A stretch of DNA of 5,875 nucleotides from Methanobacterium sp. (GTDB lineage Archaea > Methanobacteriota > Methanobacteria > Methanobacteriales > Methanobacteriaceae). The stretch covers positions 1 to 5,875 of the forward strand of contig JAHKLP010000045.1 of assembly GCA_020855015.1 (NCBI GenBank). The letters run 5' to 3'. Shown here in pieces: positions 1 to 4,372 of the stretch; positions within the stretch are counted from its first letter, which is position 1; each line of letters starts with the position of its first letter. A program made the position numbers and the translations under genes. The notes below the pieces were generated by a model. That model ran no database searches. It saw only the letters and a list, made by a program, of their open reading frames with translations, and had not been told where the DNA came from.

Positions 1-1175
1 ATACTAATTATGTCTCCATCATTCAGTTCATGGTCACTAGCCACTCTACGACAACTTCTGGCGTCTATTGCATGCATAAAACCTTCACCAATATCGGTGT
101 GAATTAAAAAGGCCATATCTCTAGGTTTGGAGCCGCGAGGAATCAACAATGCATCCGGCAGTACGTTACCTTTTTGATCAGATAGTTTGTGTTCATCTTC
201 CACAGGAAAAACCACAATCATATCCAGCAAGCTGAATACAGCCTGATTAACGGCTTCCTGAACACCAGTACCACCATATTTTTGCAACACGTTTACTCGT
301 ATATACTCCAGGGCATTTACTTGCTGGGGACTTAATTTATCTTTTTGGAGGATTTCAAAATCAGATTCACCAGAAACGTAACTAATGAGTCCAGCTTTTG
401 CAGCTCTACTTAATGCTAACTCGGATTCGGCTGAGGCAGGAACTACATTGTCATATTTCTCCTGAAGCCTCTGGATGTTCTCCTCTGCATGGGGCAAATC
501 AGCCTTGTTAGCGACGATAAGCATGGGTTTAGCAATTTTAAGAAGGCTGTCAAGTAAATTTATGATATCATCCTTTTCCCAGTCCTTGTATTCCTTGGTA
601 ACACCCCTTTTTGCTTCAAGAACATCTTCCACCATGATTCCTGCTCCACTGAGCTGTTCGGCTATTACCTTGGCTATGTCCAGTTTTTCAGAGAGTGCCT
701 TGCGCACCAGTTTATTCCAGTTTTTGTGGAGGATTCCGTAAAGCCACATGGTTATCTCATGCTCCAGGAACTCCACATCCTCCAGGGGGTCATGTGTTCC
801 GGGTTCGCAGGGTCTTCCCTCATCATCAGTGGATCCTGATGCATCAATTACATGGATAAATGCCCTGGCCTGGCGGAGGTCATCCAGAAACTTATTACCC
901 AGTCCACGGCCTTCATGTGCTCCCGGTACCAGTCCAGCAACATCTAACAGTTCCACTGGAATCAATCTGGTTCCTTCAAGGCACTGAGAGTTTCGGGGAT
1001 TGCATTCCACCTCTAATTCACGGCAGGGGCATGGTTTAACCACATGGGCAACTGCTTTGTTAACATCGATGGTAGTGAAGGGGTAACCAGCCACTTCTGC
1101 TTCGGATAAGGTGGCTGCATTGAAAAAAGATGATTTGCCCACATTGGGCTTTCCGGTAACTGCGATCTGGAGCAT
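1..1175 (-). CDS. ychF: Archaeal YchF/Obg-like GTPase with C-terminal TGS domain (3' end cut by window edge)
   Basis: This is a translation-factor (TRAFAC) class GTPase of the Obg/YchF family, cytoplasmic and usually ribosome-associated. The frame is open for 391 codons from ATG at 1175 to the window edge. Visible motifs are the P-loop GKPNVGKS (residues 8-15), G3 DVAG (78-81) followed by LVPGAHEGRGLGNKFLDD, G4 NKAD (223-226) and a G5-like PASAE (246-250). A TGS domain fills about residues 321-391. Archaeal relatives are roughly 390-400 residues, so only a few are missing. Two points stand out. G4 is the canonical guanine-specific NKxD, not the NxxE of bacterial and eukaryotic YchF that prefers ATP, so GTP is the likely substrate and the common name 'redox-regulated ATPase' probably does not fit. 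Four cysteines (49, 51, 58, 65) lie between the P-loop and G3 and could bind a metal. The likely ribosome site is GTGATT, four to five bases before the ATG, matching the GGTGAT part of the anti-SD complement. The gene is divergent from cbiE. Confidence 0.93.
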   Translation of the reverse strand, partial: MLQIAVTGKPNVGKSSFFNAATLSEAEVAGYPFTTIDVNKAVAHVVKPCPCRELEVECNPRNSQCLEGTRLIPVELLDVAGLVPGAHEGRGLGNKFLDDLRQARAFIHVIDASGSTDDEGRPCEPGTHDPLEDVEFLEHEITMWLYGILHKNWNKLVRKALSEKLDIAKVIAEQLSGAGIMVEDVLEAKRGVTKEYKDWEKDDIINLLDSLLKIAKPMLIVANKADLPHAEENIQRLQEKYDNVVPASAESELALSRAAKAGLISYVSGESDFEILQKDKLSPQQVNALEYIRVNVLQKYGGTGVQEAVNQAVFSLLDMIVVFPVEDEHKLSDQKGNVLPDALLIPRGSKPRDMAFLIHTDIGEGFMHAIDARSCRRVASDHELNDGDIIS

Positions 1176-1227
1176 GATAATCACTACTAGTCTTTTCACA
1201 TCCAAAGTTATTAAAGATTTTATCAGA

Positions 1228-1256
1228 ATAAATCAAACATTAAGATAAATCAAACA
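1228..1256. repeat. 12-bp direct repeat ATAAATCAAACA in the shared ychF/cbiE promoter region
   Basis: ATAAATCAAACA occurs exactly at 1228-1239 and again at 1245-1256, a 17-bp period, inside the 122-bp AT-rich gap (1176-1297) between the divergent ychF and cbiE starts. Each copy contains an AT-rich core (GATTTAT on the minus strand, ATAAATC on the plus strand) that could serve as a weak TATA element. From the 1228 copy, minus-strand transcription would start near 1204, about 29 bases before ychF. From the 1245 copy, plus-strand transcription would start near 1274, just before the cbiE ribosome site. Either a two-way promoter or a tandem regulator site would fit. The repeat is certain; its role is inference. 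Confidence 0.6.
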
Positions 1257-1285
1257 GTAATTAATTCAATATTATCAAAAATTCC

Positions 1286-1290
1286 AGGAG
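1286..1290 (+). promoter_or_regulatory. Ribosome binding site of cbiE
   Basis: AGGAG lies seven bases before the ATG at 1298, an ideal distance. It fixes this ATG as the start, in agreement with the protein opening directly into the SAM-methyltransferase glycine-rich strand. Confidence 0.8.
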
Positions 1291-1297
1291 CATTTAT

Positions 1298-1921
1298 ATG
1301 GCGAAACTTTACCTAGTGGGAACCGGACCAGGATCAAGTGATTATTTAACTGAAGCAGCAATCAAGGCCTCAGAATCCGTTGATGTGCTAGTGGGAAGCC
1401 AGCGAGCTCTGGACCTATTCCCGGGTTTTAGTGGGGAAACATTGCTGCTTAAAGCCCGTAATATGGATGAAATGATGAAAAAATCAGTTTCGCTGGTTGA
1501 AGACGGTAAAAACGTGGCCATTCTCTCAACCGGAGACCCTGGGTTCTCAGGAGTCCTGAAGCCCATCATGAACATAAGGGATGATCTGGACCTTGAAGTG
1601 GTTCCAGGTATCAGTTCCCTGCAACTCGCCGCTGCCAGGCTACAAATATCATGGGATGATGTTAATCTCATCACACTCCATGGAAAAGGTAACTCTGATG
1701 CTGTACTGGATTTATTAGATAACGGCAAAGCTACAATAGTTTTACCAGATTTCAGGGTGGAAAAATTAGCTCAATTCTTAATTGGAAATGGAATTAATCC
1801 TGAAAGAAAAGTTACAGTATGTGAAAGACTCAGCTACCCTGATGAGCGACTTTTTACAGGAACGGTAAAAGAAGTAGCATCTGAAGAGTTCAGTTACTTG
1901 TGTGTTATGGTGATTTACTAG
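1298..1921 (+). CDS. cbiE: CbiE, cobalt-precorrin-7 C5-methyltransferase (anaerobic cobalamin pathway)
   Basis: CbiE transfers a methyl group from S-adenosylmethionine to C-5 of the corrin ring late in the oxygen-independent cobalamin pathway, in the cytoplasm. The 207 residues match the stand-alone CbiE size. Tetrapyrrole-methylase motifs are present in order: VGTGPG with SSDYLT following (residues 7-18), STGDPGFSG (77-85, the SAM-binding loop), VVPGISSLQLAAARL (101-115) and a late CERLSYPDE (175-183). It is not fused to the decarboxylating C15-methylase CbiT, unlike bacterial CobL, and no cbiT is visible in this window. Methanogens need corrinoids for methyl transfer to coenzyme M, which fits the setting. 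It is divergent from ychF by 122 bp and convergent with the cupin gene, with only 11 bp between the stops and no T-rich terminator in that gap. Another tetrapyrrole methylase (CbiH/CbiF type) is less likely because the GDPGFSG and PGISS pattern is CbiE-like. Confidence 0.9.
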   Translation: MAKLYLVGTGPGSSDYLTEAAIKASESVDVLVGSQRALDLFPGFSGETLLLKARNMDEMMKKSVSLVEDGKNVAILSTGDPGFSGVLKPIMNIRDDLDLEVVPGISSLQLAAARLQISWDDVNLITLHGKGNSDAVLDLLDNGKATIVLPDFRVEKLAQFLIGNGINPERKVTVCERLSYPDERLFTGTVKEVASEEFSYLCVMVIY

Positions 1922-1932
1922 TTTAAAGGATT

Positions 1933-2298
1933 TCAATCACACAGATATTCATCTTCTTTTCTCCAGGGTGGTGTTACCACGCATAAAAACTTCAAAGATG
2001 ACTGGCCAGTGTTTTTTATCCACTGCACAGATCCTGGGGGAATGTAGATCGCATCACCCTCCCCAACCTCTTTTAGCTGATTATCAATGTGCATTACACC
2101 CTCCCCTTCCAGTATGTAATATATCTCCACCGATGTTTTCAATTTATGGGGTAATGATGCCTCATCTTTGTCTAGAATTGCATGGGCGATGCTACAACCC
2201 ATCTCTATGTTATCATTTTTGGGATGCAGTAGCTCACAGAGAACAGTTTTATCAGGCACCTGGAAATATTCACAGCCATTAATAGATTTTATCAACAT
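1933..2298 (-). CDS. Single-domain cupin protein with incomplete canonical metal motif
   Basis: This 121-residue protein is one cupin beta-barrel domain. Cupin motif 1 spans about residues 50-67 (PHKLKTSVEIYYILEGEG) and motif 2 about 81-98 (GDAIYIPPGSVQWIKNTG), followed by a tail FLCVVTPPWRKEDE. The usual ligand set H-x-H, E and H is only partly present: H51 and E58 are in place, position 53 is Leu, and the motif 2 His is Gln92. From memory, this HxL/Q variant is common among small archaeal and bacterial cupins of the mannose-6-phosphate isomerase-like group, so metal binding may be altered rather than lost. Such proteins can be small isomerases, dioxygenases or ligand sensors; the substrate cannot be read here. 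The start at 2298 has no clear ribosome site but sits only about six bases from the start predicted by a good TATA box, suggesting a nearly leaderless message. Confidence 0.85.
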   Translation of the reverse strand: MLIKSINGCEYFQVPDKTVLCELLHPKNDNIEMGCSIAHAILDKDEASLPHKLKTSVEIYYILEGEGVMHIDNQLKEVGEGDAIYIPPGSVQWIKNTGQSSLKFLCVVTPPWRKEDEYLCD

Positions 2299-2326
2299 AT
2301 AATCAATTAAAATTAGTAAGTCAACC

Positions 2327-2334
2327 TATATTAA
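2327..2334 (-). promoter_or_regulatory. TATA box for the cupin gene (short-leader transcript)
   Basis: On the minus strand this reads TTAATATA, preceded by a purine-rich AAAAAGA that resembles an archaeal TFB-recognition element. Archaeal transcription starts about 25 bases from the box centre, near 2304, leaving roughly six leader bases before the ATG at 2298. That agrees with the lack of a Shine-Dalgarno sequence. Confidence 0.55.
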
Positions 2335-2422
2335 TCTTTTTAGATTTATTTGTGAATTTGAATTGATTTATAGTTAAAAAAATAGATTTGTGTTATTATC
2401 TGCTGCCTTTGAGTATTATGAA

Positions 2423-2453
2423 GGGCTTGTGTACTTTTATAATAAACAAGCCC
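2423..2453. repeat. Stem-loop with perfect 8-bp stem GGGCTTGT/ACAAGCCC
   Basis: GGGCTTGT (2423-2430) and ACAAGCCC (2446-2453) pair perfectly around a 15-base AT-rich loop. The stem is much more GC-rich than its surroundings. No T-run follows on the plus strand until 2486-2491, and none follows on the minus strand, so it is not a clear terminator. Confidence 0.55.
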
Positions 2454-2492
2454 CCTGTTTGGTAGGTGTCATTAGACTTACAGTATTTTTTA

Positions 2493-2530
2493 GTCACAAT
2501 AGGATAAAACTTTGCCATAGTTATTGTGAC
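2493..2530. repeat. 9-bp inverted repeat GTCACAATA/TATTGTGAC
   Basis: GTCACAATA at 2493-2501 is the exact reverse complement of TATTGTGAC at 2522-2530, with 20 bases between. It could form a stem-loop in RNA or be two half-sites about three helical turns apart for a DNA-binding protein. The right arm overlaps the TGTGA-N6-TCACA dyad. Confidence 0.55.
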
Positions 2531-2599
2531 ATTCATCACATTGAGTGAGGTAAGTTAAACCGTGTGATAATGTGAAACATCTAAACTCATTTTTATCTT

Positions 2600-2797
2600 T
2601 CAATCTTTTTTCTCATCATCCATTATCTCAAAAATTTTAAATGCAATCAGGGAACCAGCCAACCATATGATGATTCTAATGGGTCCGGTGGATGATTTTT
2701 CTCCTAAAATGTCAGCCAGAAAGCTGCCAATGATTACAATTACTATAAATACTAAAAAAGCAACAGCAGCCCTTAATATCCTCCTGTAATTTATCAT
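2600..2797 (-). CDS. Small two-segment membrane protein, function unknown
   Basis: This 65-residue protein has a positively charged start (MINYRRILR), a first hydrophobic segment at about residues 11-31, a short polar loop (EKSSTGP), a second segment at about 39-59 and a charged tail DDEKKD. The positive-inside rule suggests both ends face the cytoplasm. I recognise no family. It is strongly supported as a real gene by its ribosome site: GAGGCGGTGAT directly before the ATG matches ten bases of the 16S anti-SD complement with one mismatch. It lies 33 bp downstream of the DUF2238-like membrane gene on the same strand, so the two probably share a transcript and may act together in the membrane. 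Confidence 0.75.
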   Translation of the reverse strand: MINYRRILRAAVAFLVFIVIVIIGSFLADILGEKSSTGPIRIIIWLAGSLIAFKIFEIMDDEKKD

Positions 2798-2808
2798 ATC
2801 ACCGCCTC
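2798..2808 (-). promoter_or_regulatory. Extended ribosome binding site of the 65-residue membrane protein
   Basis: On the minus strand GAGGCGGTGAT runs straight into the ATG at 2797. It fits AGGAGGTGAT with a single mismatch. Placed 33 bp after the upstream stop, it argues for separate re-initiation within a shared message. Confidence 0.65.
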
Positions 2809-2830
2809 AAATTCATATGTAAACAAATTA

Positions 2831-3538
2831 TCAATCATTGTTATTTTTTTCAGAAGCAAGAGACTCTAATTCATCTATAATTTCCATTTTTTTCCCTTTT
2901 TTTTCTTCACTTTTTATTAAAACTATTCCTATGGCTGCACCCAGTACTCCGCCAAGGGTGTCAATGAATAAATCCCCCATGGTGTCAGCAAGTGGTGATG
3001 CAACCAGGGATCCCTGTGTGAGTCCTGTGGGGAGGTAATGACCAATTAAAGGGTAAAGGGCTTGGTCATAAAAGTATTCCGCCATTTCAAGACCCGCCCC
3101 TAAACCCATGGTTATTAAAACGATTAAGGCGAACATAACGCCTGTACTGGCTTGCAGCTTGCCCAGGGCATAAAATGTGTAGATAATCATCATTCCCACC
3201 AGTCCCACAATAAAGGAGACAAGAAGGTGCATGAATTTATCATAATAAGGTACCAAACTATAGAAACTGTATGCATCAGCCACAATTAGCTCGAAAAAGA
3301 TAACAATCAAAAACAGTATTTCTATGTCAACAGGAACAACACATATCTTATTTTTAGTAAAAAATCGGGGAATTAAAATGATTATAAGGGCTAATAGAGC
3401 CAACATGCCAAAGAAAAGCTCACCGAATAATACTTGATAAATAGCGTTAATCATGATTATTATGCGGAAAAATCCTCTCAGATGCCTCTTCCATGATGGG
3501 ACCTGGGTTAAATCAATTGGACAAGATTTTTTATGCAT
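2831..3538 (-). CDS. Multi-pass membrane protein resembling the DUF2238/YjdF family
   Basis: The 235 residues show about six hydrophobic segments, near residues 24-40, 42-59, 72-90, 104-124, 134-152 and 190-209, ending in a charged cytoplasmic tail (from KSEEKKGKKMEI). Polar residues set in or beside membrane segments form a pattern I associate with DUF2238/YjdF: YDKFMH (99-104), GAGLEMAEY (147-155) and ADTMGDLFIDTLGG (184-197). The repeated D, E and H residues (D100, H104, E151, E154, D185, D189, D193) look like a buried polar site, which could bind a metal or substrate. The family's biochemical role is not known to me, and the assignment is from pattern memory only. The start at 3538 follows a weak GTGG three to four bases upstream; an earlier start is not available in frame with a better site. 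It is divergent from the phospholipase-like gene and is probably co-transcribed with the 65-residue protein. Confidence 0.72.
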   Translation of the reverse strand: MHKKSCPIDLTQVPSWKRHLRGFFRIIIMINAIYQVLFGELFFGMLALLALIIILIPRFFTKNKICVVPVDIEILFLIVIFFELIVADAYSFYSLVPYYDKFMHLLVSFIVGLVGMMIIYTFYALGKLQASTGVMFALIVLITMGLGAGLEMAEYFYDQALYPLIGHYLPTGLTQGSLVASPLADTMGDLFIDTLGGVLGAAIGIVLIKSEEKKGKKMEIIDELESLASEKNNND

Positions 3539-3546
3539 TTTACCAC

Positions 3547-3566
3547 GGTTAAAGATGGTTAAGGAT
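3547..3566. repeat. Tandem 10-bp repeat in the leader of the membrane-protein operon
   Basis: GGTTAAAGAT at 3547-3556 is followed directly by GGTTAAGGAT at 3557-3566, with one difference. The period is about one helical turn, so two protein subunits could bind on the same DNA face. The pair lies at the expected transcription start (near 3565) of the minus-strand operon, where a bound protein would block initiation. Confidence 0.5.
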
Positions 3567-3586
3567 GATTATTTATTTACATATGC

Positions 3587-3595
3587 TAATTATAA
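3587..3595 (-). promoter_or_regulatory. Probable TATA box for the membrane-protein operon
   Basis: The minus strand reads TTATAATTA preceded by an A-rich tract of eight A then G, a fair TFB-recognition context. The expected start is near 3565, giving a leader of about 27 bases before the ATG at 3538. A second AT-rich stretch (AAATAAATAATC) lies closer to the gene and could compete. Confidence 0.4.
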
Positions 3596-3655
3596 TCTTT
3601 TTTTTAAGGTAATAATGTGGGAAGGATAAAGGAGTCGAGGATGTAGTGGGATAGA

Positions 3656-3663
3656 TTTAAATA
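3656..3663 (+). promoter_or_regulatory. Strong TATA box for the secreted phospholipase-like gene
   Basis: TTTAAATA matches the archaeal TATA consensus closely. The expected start is near 3685, giving a leader of about 56 bases that ends in the ribosome site GAGGT (3734-3738), three bases before the ATG at 3742. Confidence 0.6.
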
Positions 3664-3666
3664 TGA

Positions 3667-3677
3667 GTACTTAGTAC
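3667..3677. promoter_or_regulatory. Palindrome GTACT-T-AGTAC, candidate operator
   Basis: A perfect 5+1+5 palindrome sits three bases downstream of the TATA box and upstream of the expected start. Archaeal repressors commonly bind here to block TFB or RNA polymerase recruitment. I do not match it to the NrpR, NikR or MsvR operators I know. The dyad is certain; operator function is inference. Confidence 0.45.
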
Positions 3678-3741
3678 ACATCTATTACTTCTTATACTCT
3701 TATTATATTTCATAGATTGATTAATTATATTCTGAGGTTAA

Positions 3742-4329
3742 ATGAAAAAAGGACTAATATTTCTATTAACTCTATCTGCTATAGTATTATTCATTGTTCA
3801 ACCAGTATCTGCCTGGGCTGCTCCTAATCATTATGCTATCGCAGAAAAAGTTTACTATTCTCTTCCGAACGATGCACAAGCAAGATTGGATCTTGCACAG
3901 ATGATAAACGGTGCAGATGATCCAGATTATAAATTTTTTGACTTTCAGTACCACAGTTTTCCTGCCAGTGAAGAGAAAGCCAACGTATGGCTTGAAAGAG
4001 GGCACAACTATTATATTAATGGGAATTATGAACAGGCGAGTTACTGTTTTGGTGTTGCTACCCATTATCTATCAGACAGTGTTTGCCCGCCTCATTCAGG
4101 GGGAGGTCATCCTGGTTATGAACACACCAACTTCGAAGTACAGGCAATTTTTTTACAACCCCACATAACAGGTAATAATGGAGATAGGGATATTGCAGTG
4201 TGGAATTGTTATCAGATTAGTGAAAATGCATGGGAGAACTGGATAAAAACCGGGGATAACAAATATATCCAGCAATGTCTTGATGATTCAGCTGATTTAG
4301 CCTATGTCAAAGTAAAAAATGCATTATAA
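3742..4329 (+). CDS. Secreted zinc-dependent phospholipase C family protein
   Basis: The protein is a 195-residue member of the zinc-dependent phospholipase C family, whose enzymes use a three-zinc centre to cleave the phosphodiester of phospholipid head groups; the fold is shared with S1/P1 nucleases. A Sec signal peptide (MKKGLIF, hydrophobic core, VSA at 22-24) should be cut before Trp25, placing Trp at the mature N-terminus, as in Bacillus cereus PLC where Trp1 binds zinc. Other ligands are visible: H30, an Asp in GADDPD (about 58-62), H71, then H108-x3-D112-x5-H118 in THYLSDSVCPPH, and H128-x3-E132. The H-x3-D-x5-H and H-x3-E spacings equal those of the B. cereus enzyme (H118/D122/H128 and H142/E146). 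The mature form is only about 171 residues against about 245, and it has four cysteines (102, 115, 156, 179) that could form disulfides. Substrate is uncertain: archaeal ether lipids, foreign lipids or nucleic acid are possible. The gene is a single unit convergent with get3. Confidence 0.86.
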   Translation: MKKGLIFLLTLSAIVLFIVQPVSAWAAPNHYAIAEKVYYSLPNDAQARLDLAQMINGADDPDYKFFDFQYHSFPASEEKANVWLERGHNYYINGNYEQASYCFGVATHYLSDSVCPPHSGGGHPGYEHTNFEVQAIFLQPHITGNNGDRDIAVWNCYQISENAWENWIKTGDNKYIQQCLDDSADLAYVKVKNAL

Positions 4330-4357
4330 TTTTAATCAGTTTAACATTAATTATTTT

Positions 4358-4366
4358 AAAAAAAAA
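4358..4366 (-). terminator. Oligo-T terminator of get3
   Basis: Read on the minus strand, a run of nine T begins seven bases after the get3 stop. T-runs alone are sufficient archaeal termination signals. The convergent plus-strand gene ending at 4329 has only shorter T-tracts (TTTT around 4330-4355), so its 3' end is less defined. Confidence 0.6.
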
Positions 4367-4372
4367 TTAGTT

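Larger units (their letters stand above)
2299..2599. other. Gene-poor, AT-rich gap with several inverted repeats
   Basis: Apart from the cupin promoter at its left end, I find no convincing gene in these roughly 300 bases. It contains a GC-richer stem-loop (2423-2453), a 9-bp inverted repeat (2493-2530), a TGTGA-N6-TCACA dyad (2525-2540) and a 7-bp pair TCACATT/AATGTGA (2536-2542 and 2569-2575). The motif TGTGA or its complement occurs five times within 2494-2575. A 46-codon open frame (2396-2536, minus) exists but has no family resemblance. The gap could hold a small structured RNA, a distal regulatory region, or decayed sequence; nothing decides between them. Confidence 0.5.

Noticed and set aside
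475..987. Two plus-strand open frames (475-741 and 748-987)
   Set aside because: They lie antisense to the ychF-like gene, whose motifs are unmistakable, and show no family resemblance.
1342..1728. Minus-strand open frame opposite cbiE
   Set aside because: Antisense shadow of cbiE; its serine-rich, low-complexity translation is typical of a reversed coding strand.
1968..2282. Plus-strand open frame opposite the cupin gene
   Set aside because: Antisense shadow of the cupin gene, with no ribosome site or motif.
2396..2536. 46-codon open frame on the minus strand in the gene-poor gap
   Set aside because: It has an ATG but only a weak TGTGA-like sequence upstream, no recognisable domain or segment pattern, and it overlaps two inverted repeats. 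Conservation in relatives would be needed to call it.
2600..2797. Small membrane protein as a tail-anchored client of the nearby Get3
   Set aside because: It has two hydrophobic segments starting near residue 11, whereas a tail-anchored protein has a soluble N-terminal domain and a single C-terminal segment.
3787..4168. Alternative frames across the phospholipase-like gene (3787-4065 minus, 3911-4168 plus)
   Set aside because: They overlap a gene with a signal peptide and a full zinc-ligand set; neither has support of its own.
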